The notes beneath the pieces were generated by a model. The model did not search any database and was not told the DNA's origin. It worked only from the letters and a program-made list of their open reading frames with translations. A stretch of 64,000 nt of DNA from Tomocerus qinae (Eukaryota > Arthropoda > Collembola > Entomobryomorpha > Tomoceridae). The stretch is taken from positions 18,249,930 to 18,313,929 of the forward strand of contig CM034549.1 of assembly GCA_020055645.1 (NCBI GenBank), given 5' to 3'. Positions 27,001 through 40,282 of this stretch are shown here, in pieces (position 1 is the first letter of the stretch; the number at the start of each line of letters is the position of its first letter). A program made the translations under genes and the position numbers.

Positions 27001-29802
27001 TTAATTCGAATATTTGGCAAGTTAAGCCTATTGTTTCGTGTAACTAAAATACAACAAATAGACTAATGCAGCTCTTTAATCCTCAATCTCAGGGACTAAA
27101 AAGTAGAGAAAATCTGTGACTAATGGAATTATCATAGTGTACGGACAATTAGTAGTGCTGCACAATGCATTTGAATTTGCATTTGATCCTCTTTATCTAA
27201 ATTCCTAAATATTATCATCGTAACAAACCGGTAGGTCCACGAGTCACGCTTTGCTGAATTTCTACTCTCTTGCTTATTGTTTTGGTACATTGTCAATTCA
27301 ATGGGACAATAATCTCTTTGAACGTTATGTGTTCACTCCCTCTCACTTCACTTGCATTGGATTGAAACATTGATACTCCAATCCAAGTAAATAAACAATC
27401 GCACACGATATTTTCATTGTATTCGTAAAATGCTTACATCAGCATTAATTTTCTTTTCTTGCCTACATCTTCTATCGGCTCCATTTTTCTATTCTGCACA
27501 TTTAAAAAACTTTCTTTCTTCATTCTTCTTTCAACCCTTTGAAGGCACCACCTTTTCAGACATTATTATTACTCAGACAATAATTCATCCGTGAAAGAAA
27601 AAGGAATTAGTAAACCTAACTTTAATACTTAATGTATGTATTAGCAGCAATCGGATATTTCTTCATTTACTAAACTCATTTCGAAAGTTTGAAACACATT
27701 TTCATTTTGTTATTCAAGAGTATGATGAGTCATTAGATTTCTTTTGATCGTTTTCTCAAATTACAAAACGAAAGCATAGGCCATAGGTTAAATCGTCAAA
27801 TAATATCGCTGATTTTTAAGTATAACAATACATACATGTACCCAGTCTTTGCATGTACCTATGTTATCGATCGACAAAAATCGGGACTCAGAAACGATTA
27901 CGTTACATCAAAAAGCAGAGGACATATTATCCTGAAAGATAAAATAATTTTTTTGAAAATAAGATTACTCCAAATTAGGGCTCAGATTCAGTTGGAGCAA
28001 ATTATTCCGAGAAATCCAAACTACAAAAAAAATCTATATATCTTTAATTCATAATAATATCCTATTTTGCAAATTCTACTTCATTGATGTTCTATTCAAC
28101 CATTTAAAATCTAAAATCGTAAGAATTTCTTTATCCTAAAGTTTTTGTAGCGTTTTTGTAAATGAATTTTGCATAATTTGATGTTCCAAATTGTTCCGGT
28201 TGGATTTTGCACATAGAAAGATGATTTTTATCCCTATGTTATATTATTATTATATCTAGGTTGCTTCTTATTGATGTTTAGGTATTTTAGTTAGGTCAGT
28301 TGTGAAGCTATGATACTTGAGTTGGTTGTAAAGAATACTAAAAATAAGCACACAACTGGCACTCTGTGGAGTTAGTAGTAATTTGAGTAGCAATTGTATT
28401 AATCAGAAATGACAAGAGCAGTGAAACGAGGAAAGATTTGGAATTATTTTCAGATTCGGATGAGAAACTATGTTAATCTGTGATTTGGAATTGCTTCTGT
28501 CAATTTCAATCACACTGCGTTAACGTACAGTTACTACAAATTGACACTCAAGCACATGTCTAAAGATGAGACTGTCCTGTGAGTGAGAAAAAACGTTTGA
28601 CTTACTTTTGAGAATGAAGAACACAGTGAGGACAACAGAAGCAGCCAAACCGATGAGGATGATTACGCTAAGGAACCAGCATAACACAGCAGAAAATCCC
28701 CTACCTCGACAACATTCTTCGTCCGACTCTGATCCGTATTCTTCCTCATAAATTGCATCATGAAATGCACGCTGAAAAAGGGACAAAAGTCGAATGCATA
28801 TTATGTATCAGTATATATAAGTAAGAGTAAAACTTAGTGCTAAACAGACAATAGAAGATCGTAAACAAAAAATGAACACTTCCATATAATATTAGTCTAC
28901 TTTTTGTGTGCATGTAGTTAGTTAGTGTTTGATGTGCTGCATAGTTATAGTTAATACATTAGGTGATTATGTGGCATGCATTGTGTTCTTAAAATTAAAG
29001 CGTTACTTACTAACGAAGTATGTAACACTTAGAAAGTAGATCCAAAATTATATACAAGTAGACAAGGGGAACAGACCATTTAGGAATCCCAAATATTTCT
29101 AGTATGGCATACATATGCATATTATACGCACATAGTATTATGTCTTTATGTATGACATACTAAAGACAATTAGGAAATCTAATTAATTAATTAATACTAT
29201 AATGTGTAACCAATTTTCCCAATGCCCCATGATTATTCTGTACAAGCATTACTTTACATGCAAGTTGCAAGTTGCAAGTTGAAAATGTATAGTTTAAGGA
29301 CATTTTGAATAATATAGCTACTCACTAAGCTAATAACGTAACAGTATTAGTACAGGTTGAGATTGAAAACCAATTTAGTCGTGTATCTGTAATGGGTACA
29401 CTGAATTAACAATTTTAGTATCATTAGTAGTTCTAAGAAGCGTATTTTTATGTACGTACCTTGTGTATGTATGGTTTATACTAGAATTACAAATAGATAC
29501 ATAATAAAATCAAGGGAAACTCTCGGGATTATAAATGACGGCATAAAATGGTAGGCTAAGATGAAGGTATCAGACATCAAAAAGAGATGCCATAAATGCC
29601 ACAATCAAGAAAGGTTCCTACTTAACAGTGAATAAAGTTCATAAGCGTTTTACAACATTAGGATATTAAAAGTAATGATAATTTGCTATTAAATTACCCT
29701 CATAAAGGGGGTCGCAGTATTGTATCCGGGATGTTGTTGCTGCTGGTTGTTGTACTGCTGTTGATGTGGAGGGTAATAATATTGCTCGTAAATTGGTTTC
29801 AT
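21099..29802 (-). CDS. Single-pass membrane protein with giant Thr/Ser/Pro/Glu-rich region, four exons
   Basis: Exons 29802-29698, 28771-28606, 26966-26743 and 25187-21099 are joined by GT-AG introns with agreeing phases, giving 1527 residues. The ATG at 29802 opens a short Tyr/Gln-rich segment. An acidic stretch with a Cys pair (EEYGSESDEECCRGRG) precedes one membrane helix at about residues 61-89 (CWFLSVIILIGLAASVVL). There is no cleavable signal peptide, so a signal-anchor (type II) topology is likely. After the helix the protein is low-complexity: Thr runs (TTTTTRAP, TTTTTTERP), Glu runs, NxS/T sites and a Pro/His-rich C-terminal tail. This composition suggests a heavily O-glycosylated, mucin-like ectodomain. 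The last exon alone is 4.1 kb. An ATG is lacking at the head of the long ORF in that exon, which agrees with entry by splicing. I do not recognise a named family. Confidence 0.8.
25188..26742 (-). other. Intron 3 of the mucin-like membrane-protein gene
   Basis: The intron runs from donor AGG|GTAATT (after 26743 on the minus strand) to acceptor TTTAATTTCAG before 25187. The + strand ORFs inside it (25915-26103, 26280-26477) show no supporting signals. Confidence 0.6.
26967..28605 (-). other. Intron 2 of the mucin-like membrane-protein gene
   Basis: The intron runs from donor AAAA|GTAAGT after 28606 to acceptor AATTCCTTAG before 26966. I see no exon or repeat of note in it. Confidence 0.6.
28772..29697 (-). 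other. Intron 1 of the mucin-like membrane-protein gene
   Basis: The intron runs from donor AGG|GTAATT after 29698 to the strong acceptor TCCCTTTTTCAG before 28771. A 7-bp tandem triplet (GCAAGTT x3) lies at 29260-29280. Confidence 0.6.
29260..29280. repeat. (GCAAGTT)3 tandem repeat
   Basis: Three perfect head-to-tail copies of a 7-base unit inside an intron. It is a simple repeat. Confidence 0.8.
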
Positions 29803-30890
29803 TTTTAACGATTAATAAATATCTTAAAATAGTTTTCCTAAAAACAAAACTCAAACACTGGAACTAACAAGTATTTACAAGATCCCTTGCTCTCTTTTTC
29901 ATTTTTGGCTTAGGGCTAATTGTAGGTGATTTGTAAAAGGTAAGTGCAATTGCAATTTGCTAAACATAGAACCATAAACTAAGTACAATAAAATTTTCTA
30001 ACAACAAAAACTAGTTAACATAGTACACTGTTGCTAATAATAAACTATCTGCCAGTGATGTCAGTGATGTGAGAGTTTGAATTAGACCATGTCTGTGTAA
30101 AGTAAATCTACACGCAGAAAAGAATCAACTTGAAAATAAGCACCCACTCGCACAAAACTTAAGACAACGTTTTACATCTTCCTTGTGGACCACTGATCAA
30201 CAAAATAACTACTGATTTGTGTAATTGAAATTTCCTTTAGTATCCTTATTAAATTAGTTAGCACTGAATTAATACATTTTTCTGTGTCAGCTATAATTAA
30301 CTGGCTAGTATTTCTCAAACAGGTATTTCTTTGTCCAGACACAAGAAAATTGGATCACCGCTCACTGGTAAAAGTACAAGATCTAAAGCTGAATGGGAAC
30401 CGGTATATTGGTGTGTAGTGTTCGTCAAACTCCTCCGGAACAAATGAAAGGAAAATTGTAGTGAAGTGATGTCCTGTGTTGATTATGTCGTTTTGTCGCT
30501 GAGTTCTTAGTTGCAATTGAATTCACTCAGGTAGGTATATATTCATATGAGCTGTGTCATGTCATGTGAGTACAGGACAGGATAAACTTTCATTAGTTCT
30601 CATACAATCCCATTACTTGCATTATAGAATAATTATAGCTTCTACCAATAAGTTTCACTAGTTAATAATGCGAACGGAAAAGGGTTGTAAAGTTAAATTA
30701 ATAGCAAAATTGTCTTCTTTAAGTCAGTCGAGTGAGTTTGTCTCTTTCAGGTGCAACAAACTAATAAGCCTATGCTACAAATAAGGATTCCATAGATATA
30801 CTACTACGTGAGCAAGCCATAGGTTGTTACAAATAAAGATTAGATATTAAACTAACTACTACTGATAGTCAAACCCGTGCCATCCATGTT
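29803..30890. other. Upstream region of the membrane-protein gene
   Basis: Divergent spacer between the membrane-protein gene (-) and the tentative small gene (+). The 5' UTR and promoter of the minus-strand gene must lie here or further right. I see no clear TATA box or exon. Confidence 0.4.
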
Positions 30891-33800
30891 ATGATTTTAT
30901 ATACAGTGATAATAAATAGGCACATAAGTTTAGTAAAAGTGATGATGCTCCCTCGGACTACTTTCAATGTTATAAGATGGAATCATCGTATTAGGATTCC
31001 TAGTATTATGTTTGGCCAAGCATTATTTTCTCATCATGTTGAACAGTATGCAAATAGAAAAGGTATTTTACTTATTAACAGGTGACTACTTTGTACACAA
31101 ATCTATATACAAATATATATACTACTTTCATTCAAGAAAATTATAGAATACAAAGGCTTCTACAAGAACACAAAGTCCGCTTGTCATATTATGAACCAAC
31201 TCTATACGTGTATTTTTTGCAACTATACTTTGTAATTATTATTGTTGATAAATAAGAAAATGCAATTTGAATGCAAATGCAACTTAGAATGTATAGAGTA
31301 GGTACATTTATTGTAACGTTGTCAGTGTGAATTCAGAATTCACAAACCTTCCATTTCATTTGCTTTTTCAACACTGGATATAACTAACGAGTATAATATT
31401 ATATAGAAACTTAGCCTACTTACTCTGGGAAACATCTGGCCACTGCGTCCGAACATTCTTGTATTTTTCTCTCCACTGTAGTAATGTGTATCACTTGGAT
31501 TTAAAAAATGTTTGTTATTGCTATTATTTCAGTATTGTTCTGTAGGTTAGTACGGTGCATGAGCCGCTGAAATACTCCCACGATGCGATAGTCAACTTAA
31601 TTTCACAACCGGTTTTCATGTATTCACTTTTGTTTGCGGAATCCGTAATGTTCATGCATACACAGATATAGATCCACACCAACCATTCAGATAGACTTGA
31701 TTGAAGGCAGTGAACGTGATTTTTTGTCGATAGATCATCCACTGCTGCGGTTAACTGTGGTCGTCTTTACTTTAGTAGTCAACTATTGTCATGTCATGTC
31801 AGTGTAAACAAATCCACCTCATTTATTATAATGGTAACAGAAGAAGCCATTTAAATACAGGTAGAACTCGGAGAATGTTATTAGTTTTCTCTCTCTCTGT
31901 GTCAGTAATTAGTATTGGTTATTGTGCCGATGCCGTCTTAGACATTCAAGTGAACTTCTAATGTCAAGGGTGTTTCCCACGCTGCTGTTTACTAACACTT
32001 ACTTATCACTCTCATAATCGTATCACTGTAGCACGCTTCGTTATTTTTCTGCTTGATTTTGTCTGCTTTTCTATTTACTACATGATAAGTAAATGTACGA
32101 AACAGAAATGTAATTATAAATGGGGAAATATCACATACGTAGATATAAATTATAATAGTTTCACACAAATTGGATCGAATTCTACCAAACTTTAACAGTT
32201 TAACTCCTGAATTATTCAGTTAATGTACTGATCGTGTGTACATTCTTAAATAATTTGTAATTATGTTAAGTTCTACACGAAATTCTCATTATTCATTAAT
32301 GATTACTGTTATTAGTTGTCTTACACAATATTTATATGCTTTTTCACTAACACTGTCCTTGTTGAGTGAATGTATCTCAATTCATGAGACTTAAATTGTT
32401 ATTTTCAAGCTATTCCAGTTCCAACTTCCAAAACTCACATTCAAACATCGTGAGAATTGACACAAATATTGAAGCAATAAATAATACGTAGGTACGCACT
32501 TAATAATATGGCAAATTGACACACGCACAATATTGTGTAAACTAAATCCGCAATTCTAGTGACTAATTTTGTAGGATTTAATCCTAATCCGGTGATTTTG
32601 TGAAGATTAAAGTCAGTAGAGTGTTGTTGCACTAGGATGTGATTTCAGTGTGGTATCTATTGTAGGCCAATGAGGATCACGAGCAATGTTTGTGGCTTCA
32701 TGGATCAAACTCAAGTATAGAATAGGATAGACTAGTATTCTCTTGCGTTAATTTCAGAGATACTTCACAAAAAGCTCTTCCCCTTACCGACTACAATTTA
32801 CAGGTGGCTTAGCATTGCCTTGCTTCGCTTCTTCTTGGCTTACAGATACAGGTAGCATAAGAATCTATGTTAGTAATGTAAGATGATGACAGACGTTTCA
32901 GAGAGATGTGTTCTTGGAAAGCAACATGTGCTTGTATAGATTATAAATAAAGTTTTCGTTATTCCTCCTGCATTATACATAATTTAGATGTACGTAAATT
33001 CTAAAAGGAGTAAATGCAACCTAATGCAGGGCTAACCACACTAATACAGATCTTAAGGGGTTCCTATCTCATTTCACATTGGCCGAAAAGATTTATGCAT
33101 GTAGGAGGAATACATTTAGATGCACTACTATTATATTTATACATTGTTAACTCTAAATCGCGTAATAAGACTTACTCTACATTCTCATAACATCCAGGTC
33201 TACATGTATTTCTGCTTGCTCAGTTGAACCCACTTTGTCTCTATTATTTACACGCTCTGTCCGTCTACTATCAATACCTCTCTAATCTCTGTATAATAAA
33301 TTAGGATGTAATACATACATATTTATTCTAATCATATTCAATTCAATTTAATTCTTCTCCTTTGTACAACCTAGAATTAGCCATTAAATATGGAATTTAA
33401 TAAATATATAAAAATTACATAAACAGTTTCTTGCTCAAAAAAATTGTTATGTAATTTGTTGGGATATTTTTTAGCCAACAAAGTCAGTTGGAATTGCTAA
33501 TTGTGATCTGTTACGTCAGCAAAACCAAAATTATGAATAGTATTACTAAGGCGAGTTAGTACTGGTTGTGTTCAGGTATGTAGATTGGACAATGCATTGG
33601 CAATGAATGTAGTATTCTTTTTTAGTTACTTCTTTGCTATAAATATTTAGGCATTGCATTGGACATGCATGCTCACTTGAGCAGTCGAGCGAGCCGCATG
33701 AAGAATATCAAAATTAAATGCCTACCTCTACTTACACTAAAATCACACAAGACTAGGATAATAAGAAAAGGAACTACAATTTACTAATGGAAGAATCTTA

Positions 33801-34660
33801 CAGGAAACTTCCTATATATGTCTACGTAGTCGTGTTAATAACCTCCTATGTACTTATTAATTCCCTATTGTTGGTAGGCATGTAAAGAGCCTGTAACGAG
33901 TTACCTAGCATCTTCTCTTCATGTTCAGAGGAAACGGAAGTTATGCGTAAACAGAAATACTACACACTCTGCTGCTGTACTTGTAAAGATTTTACTACTG
34001 CGGTTAGAATTATTATTAGAATATAATATTTCAATTCGCCTCACATTCGCTTTAGCATACAATTTGCATATTTAATTCTTTTGCAATTTCAACTTCACTT
34101 CGATAAGCCTGTTACAGTACAAAAGCCAGAAAGCATTCTTTAGACAGTAATTGTCAGTCTCACTTAGCTAGTCAAAATCACAAGCGTAATAGAAATAGTG
34201 TACAAAATTTTCCTCTAAGTATTTTTATGCTCAATTTGATAAAAACTATTAATTGCAGTCCATTTTAATTTAAATATTGTGAAGAGGAAATATTACAGGA
34301 CCTGTATCAGTAGGTCGAATAGGATTCATTTGAAATGGTTTATAGAGGAATAATTTGAGGTAAATCTAAAATAGTAAATCAATGATGCGTAACTCAGGTA
34401 TAAATAACCATGCACAAATGCAGAGTTAATTAGGAAGATATATGTATTAGGCATTCTTATTTTTAGGTTGGTTGGTCGTAGCTGTAAGCAATGTCATCGT
34501 GATTTTACTTCTATTTCGTTTTGTTCTTGCAATGAAGTATAAATTCTTTAAGTATCTGTCCGGTGGCATTTGTCTGTCATTACTGTTAGTAGTAGCCTTT
34601 TTTGTCTGTGAAGTGTACGTGGTTTTAGCCGCATGGAAGGAGTATAGAAAATATGATTAA
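30891..34660 (+). CDS. Tentative two-exon gene for a small membrane protein (exons 30891-31062 and 34467-34660)
   Basis: Exon 1 begins at an ATG (30891, with a later MM pair near 30940) and reaches a donor at AAAAG|GTATTT in phase 1. Exon 2 follows a pyrimidine-rich acceptor (CTTATTTTTAG ending at 34466), is also phase 1, and ends in TAA at 34660. An AATAAA lies 12 bases beyond the stop. The second exon encodes two hydrophobic helices separated by a basic stretch (AMKYKFFKY) and ends WKEYRKYD, like a small two-pass membrane protein. Exon 1 is basic and Ser/Thr-containing and could be a mitochondrial presequence. The exon 2 evidence is better than the exon 1 evidence, and the 3.4-kb intron and the pairing are inferred only from matching phase. 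No family is recognised. Exon 2 also contains an internal ATG that would give a 42-residue peptide. Confidence 0.3.
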
Positions 34661-34671
34661 GGACAAGGAAG

Positions 34672-34677
34672 AATAAA
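34672..34677 (+). terminator. Polyadenylation signal after the tentative small membrane protein exon
   Basis: AATAAA 12 bases after the TAA at 34658-34660. It supports 34467-34660 being a real terminal exon. Confidence 0.4.
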
Positions 34678-37600
34678 TGTAGCGCAGGCAGGGAAAGATG
34701 ATACGAATGAATATAAATAATGTAACAATAAGGGATTGCTGCTGTCTTCTGACAAGTCCTTATCTAAGCGGCAATAAAACAATTGGCAAGAAAAACGCAA
34801 ACTTACGTAGTGGGCCAAGCATAATTTTTTAATGGCAACAATAGGTACCTAAGTAGTATGAGAAGACTATAGTGGTTATAATTAATAGTTAGAATATCTC
34901 TAAATAGATAAAGTAGTGCTTAGACATGTCTTTACTATCGTATAATATCTGTAATTTAGTATCGGAAAGAAGGATATTTAAGTTAAAGTTACCGCTGTAT
35001 CTTTTAAATAATTGTAAAGTAACGTAACTGAGTAGAGATGATTCCAAGAAAGGAAATTGGTAATGTACGTTATCTGTAGCATAAAAGTAAGGCGAATGCA
35101 TTATAAATGATGAAGTACTACTACAATTACACACAAACCGCTCTATATTATAAAGATCTACTTTTTTGATTTAATCTTTAAGAATGCCAATAGTCCGCTC
35201 CAGAATATCCTGCTGAGCACCTGTCTTTGAATTTGCATAAAAAGATTCATAGGAAGGGAGGAAAAAGTATAATTATTTACTCTTGATTTGGTACATAAGC
35301 TGAATGGAATTAGTACTAATTTGGCGAATGAGCTAAATTAAGTTGAATTTAATTTGGCTTGAAGGGTGTTATTTTTTCTGAACTTGAATCAACTTTCTTG
35401 GGTTTGATTGGCTTCTGTGGGTTTATAGGTAATGTAATTCAGTGTTACGTAGACAAGGCAAAAAGATATGTAGAGTATGTTGTGCAAAGTATAAATAGTG
35501 ATTATATAGATTTGTTTGGCTGCACATAGGAGAGATGTAAGATGAGATGACCCCGTGTGCTGCTTGAGGGAATCCCGTTGCACACATTTCTCGAACCGTG
35601 TCAAATATATCACACACTAGAAATCACTCGACCGAGATCATCACATCACAATTCAACCATCCATCCATCCATCCATCTGCTTGTCTTTTCTATAACAGAC
35701 GCTTACCCATTTATTTCAGACTTGCAATTAGGTACATCACATACGAATCTGTATAGGCACTACTTACTCCTCTATTATAATGCTACCTCATCTTCAGCCT
35801 ATTTGCTGTGCATTCCCTTCCACCACCATTGCACTACTGCATCCACATATGCAGCCTTTTTCTGCATTCTATTTTTCAACATACCTTTAGTAATTCAGTT
35901 TACTTTATCAATTGTGCCTTTAGTACACTTACGGACAGACACGAAGTAAATATTGTACAGATAACAATTCCACCAACAGAATTCAGGTAATTCAATTGTA
36001 CACATACACATACGTGTCTCTACCTACAGTTGCCTACACAGTCCTCGCACACTACAAACCAGCACATAACTCATAATAATACAAGAAAAGACCATTCTAC
36101 CACCAATAATTCTACCTCCTCCACCAAATCCATGTAAATGCCTAATGCACAAATTATCCTTTCAAAAACACCATTCATATAAACATACAAACTATACTGC
36201 TACACAATCCTACATCATACAAAAGCATATTAGACCCGCAGACACAATACACTTGTTCATGAAATGTTTCTTTGGCTTAAATCTATTCATTACATTGACT
36301 CAACCGTGTGCCGCTTTCCAGTTCATTTCATATGTCTATTAACAATCAATACTTCATAACGTAGATATTTTAACCCTTAGCTGTTCTAACTCTAGTTATT
36401 ATTATAGTTATTAGAACGTAGGCAAACCATTTCATTATTGTGTCATTGTAAAGTGATTTTGGATGAATTGGAAAGGAAAACAACTGCAGACATAATATTT
36501 GAATTGTAATGTATTGACTTATTTCCCAGTTTCGAGTCTTCTAAAATTTACATCCATATGCGTAATTAAATGTTTCAGTAATTGTTGCAGATATTATATG
36601 ATTCTACGCATGCCAATGAAGATGATAAAATATTTCCTTTGAACTTTTCGGGGTATGTTACAAGTATCTTTGTTTGCTGATTAGAGACAGAGTAATAAAG
36701 TTTAAAATGTTAGGATACAGCAACAGCAGTGAATAGTTGGTAATAGCATTAGAGGTTTTAATAAATGAAATTAAGAATGTTAAAATTCTCTTGCAAACTG
36801 CTCTTCATGTTACAGGTGTTTTGGTGTTTATTCATGGTCACTATTGGGCTACATTGTCAAGATGTGAACAGGAAGCTTTAAAAAACCTATTTAGCAACCG
36901 AGTCGTTTTGAGTGGTTCAGATCTCATATGGTTGAATGCAACCGACCGAATGAGTTGTTTGAAAGTGATGAAAAACTTTCATTCTGAGAATATGAAGTTA
37001 AAAATGTGCCAGTGAAGTACATTTAGCTTCCTTAGGTTTCCATTGAATGGGATTGAAGACACTTTTCCCTGCGTGCTATTGTAGTGTAAGAATAATATTT
37101 ATAAAACTAAAAATGAAGATGAAGGTTACTGTTATATCGGTAAAACTAAGTAATGGATACTGTGTGTGATATCCTATTGCCTATTATTAGACAGGTCTAA
37201 GTAGGTATATCTATTTAAGCTGCATTATAAGATACAGTGCCCATTGCAGTGCTTAAGCCTGACAAATTGATAAATACCTGCTATATTTTGATCTGAATCA
37301 GATTGTCTATTCTGAATGTAATGTAACTGAATAGCCATTTACAATGAAAACTCTATTTCATTATCAGAAATTATGCTCTGATTTTCTTGGTTGAATGAAA
37401 TGAGGAGCATAAAGGAGATGGACATACATTGTATATGATAAATGAACAGCGTGTAGCGGAGTGCAATTGTTATCAAATGTCCAATCGAATTACCGTGATA
37501 TTTTACACTCTTGAGATACTTATCTTCGAATCACATTTTATTTGCTGCAAAAAAGAAAATCGAGAGAGAAAATGCAATAAGCTCACGAAAATTAGTCTTT

Positions 37601-39807
37601 GCCTGCAGGCTAAGGGTGAAGGATTCTATACATACAATATTTTCTAAGAGGATAATTTGGATTTATCTACGATTATAATCCAATAAAAGAAAATTAATAC
37701 CTATTTATAGTATTAGCAGTATATTTAAGCAGATACCTAACACACTACAGATAATACTAAGATCAAAAGGTATGTAAAGTGATGTAAAGTATGAAATATT
37801 CAAACTCACTCCTAATAATGACTTCCTGACCAATATTCTCAGTTTCATTTCAACACGCACCCATGGGGTATGTCTAGTTCACTTTGCTAAATGGTATTAT
37901 ATAGGGGTATTAGTATATAATATTTCCTTAGTGTCATATCACCATTGAAAAGTGTATTCCCTTTGTGTATAAATAACTTGACTGCAATACGCAGGGAGCT
38001 TGAGTCTTTTATGATGGAAAAATGAATACCGGTTATGCTATTCAGCGTTCACATTCGTTCATTTCTTTTCAATTATTGCAAGTGCAACAACTCTGTGAGT
38101 TCTTTTGTTATCTATGTATGTTGTGTTGACGTTGACCTCAAATTGAATGAGTGAGTGTCTTGGCTGTCTGCATACGCAGAATAATAGTAGCAATATATCA
38201 TTTGAAAGCACTTCTTAAGACACTCGACAGGACTGACAGGAGTATGTAAGTCTAAATATGCACAATGTGACATATTTATAAAGTCAGTAGCCATAAAACC
38301 AAAGTTATTCCATTACCAATGCACTATGTAATTATCTCAGTAGCTCTTTTTATTGCGATATTGAGTAGCATTTATTTAAAGCTACCTACGGCCCTTAAAA
38401 GTATATTTTGTAGTACAATTGGGACTAGCGGCAATATTTCCTCAAATTATGGACCACATTTGTCAATTGTTCTTATTGTAATCCTTAAGGGAAATTGATC
38501 CTCTCGGCACTTTCGTTTGGTGTTGGGTTTCCGCTTTATTGTGGTACTACGCACTTATGCATATTATTATCGCTCTTACGTTGTTAGTCTAGTCAGAAGT
38601 GCTATGTTTGAGCTTTAGCATGTGTTATTTCCCAAAAGAAGGAACAATGCATTGCATCAGATTAGAAAAGTTAGTAAAAACTTACATAAAGCTTAAATAT
38701 GAATGGAAAGTTGTTTTTTGCATTGTGAATTGTGGATTATTGGCTGCGTGGTGATGTGAAATGACAGAGGAACAAAGTAAACAAAACAGTGAAATAATAA
38801 AAAAATGAAGAAGACAAAGTAAATTGCTCCTTTTGTTCCTAGCACGTCATGTGAGTAGGAGGATTTATACTACAGGTAGGTATGGACTATCTTCGATTAC
38901 AGTATTTTAAGACATTCTACATCTCACCTTTTTGTTTATCGTGTGATGAATGTCTTTTGGTTTGCTATGGCTTTAAAATAGTGAACTAAATTGTCTTGAC
39001 ACAAAGAATTTGCAATGAATAGGAACATTCAATGGAGTGTGATTTCCGCAAAGAGAAATTCCCTTTTCCTAACGACTTAGTACTACTATTACATTTGTAT
39101 AGGTGACATTTTCTGTTGTTATGTCTTTAAGGACAATGTAAACGTGTGTTTATTTCATTAGTTCATGTTTAATCTTAAACAAGCAGTATTTATGTAAGTG
39201 TCTAATAATAAACAGGAACAGATTGCCTACAAATGTAATAAACGCATATAAACACATAATGCTCAATTGTACTCTCTGATTTTCTATTGTGTTAGTCCCA
39301 ATACATAAGTCAGTCATGTTGCTAATAATGTTTTAAAGCAACGTCTCAATCATTTCTTCAAGTGTGTAACGAGGCAAGCACTTCAGATGGAGAAATTTTA
39401 CTTCCACCAATTTGACAGTTGCATGCAATCCCTAAATAATTTAACTATTATGTTCTCTAAACAAATAATTGTGTCTCATTTACACTTTTGTTTACTTGCA
39501 TCACTTCGTGGAAGTGACAAAATATTTGATATCTGCCTGTAGCTCTACTTACTTAATTGTTCCTTCACTAACTTTCTGCTGATGTACCAATACCTACGCT
39601 TATTTAGATTCATTCGTGCATCACATCCGTTCTACTGTACGAGTGGAAGTGAAAAATAGAGAGCTACACGAAATTGCTAGATGAGAAAACTCCGAGAACT
39701 TCCTATATATTTATATTGTATCATACTTTTCGTTACACTCTGAAACTTCTTTCTATATTGTGATTTGTTTTAATGTTATTTACTCCTTGGGCTATGGACA
39801 TCTTTGT
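34678..39807. other. Mostly empty region up to the retrotransposon
   Basis: No gene with solid support. There is a C-rich, G-poor stretch on the + strand at about 35,560-36,350, which lets a 130-codon ORF (35557-35949) stay open without looking like a protein. A possible terminal exon after an acceptor at 36815 (VLVFIHGHYW, ending at 37014) is listed under findings. A simple (CCAT)5 run is at 35657-35676. Confidence 0.45.
35657..35676. repeat. (CCAT)5 microsatellite
   Basis: Five perfect tandem copies of CCAT. Confidence 0.85.
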
Positions 39808-39811
39808 AAAT

Positions 39812-40267
39812 TGTAATGGCCAAGAGCCGCTTTGTTAGGCCTGCCCTTACTCTTGACGAAGCTATGCAAGTAATATGCAATACTAAACGCCACTTCTGGT
39901 TCCTGCACCAATGCTAGATGAATCTCTAAGATAGGAAGTTGTATAAATCATGAAATGATGTAATAATTGATGTGAATGTGTGTATGAGTGTTTGTAATAA
40001 ATGTAGAATGTACTCAAGTGTATGTTGAAATAGTATTAGACTGAATGTTTACTAGCAAGTAAGTTAACTGTAGGAAGAATAGGTTCGCCGAATAAGATAG
40101 GAAAGGTAAGAGACTAGTAATTGTTGATAGTTGGACCTCCCGACGAGAACTGAGGAGTTGATTCCCAGTTCCAGGTAAAGTTACTTAGGTGGGAGTTGTT
40201 GGGATAGAAAGGAGAATACAGTACATGTGTTAGAGTAGGATAGGAGCTGGTAGAGTAGCCCGTTACA
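39812..40267 (-). repeat. 3' LTR of the retrotransposon
   Basis: This 456-bp LTR has the ends TGTAA...TTACA, matching the TG...CA rule. Read on the minus strand it starts TGTAACGGGC and ends GGCCATTACA. It appears identical to the 5' LTR. Confidence 0.95.
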
Positions 40268-40282
40268 ACCTCCCCTCTTTTC
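40268..40282 (-). promoter_or_regulatory. Polypurine tract
   Basis: Read on the minus strand, a purine run GAAAAGAGGGGAGG, followed by a single T, lies directly before the 3' LTR. It is the expected primer site for plus-strand DNA synthesis, and it fixes the element's orientation as minus. Confidence 0.8.

Noticed and set aside
35557..35949. A 130-codon + strand ORF
   Set aside because: It lies in a C-rich, G-poor stretch with a CCAT microsatellite. The peptide is His/Ser/Thr/Leu-rich without domain character, and there are no splice or poly(A) signals.
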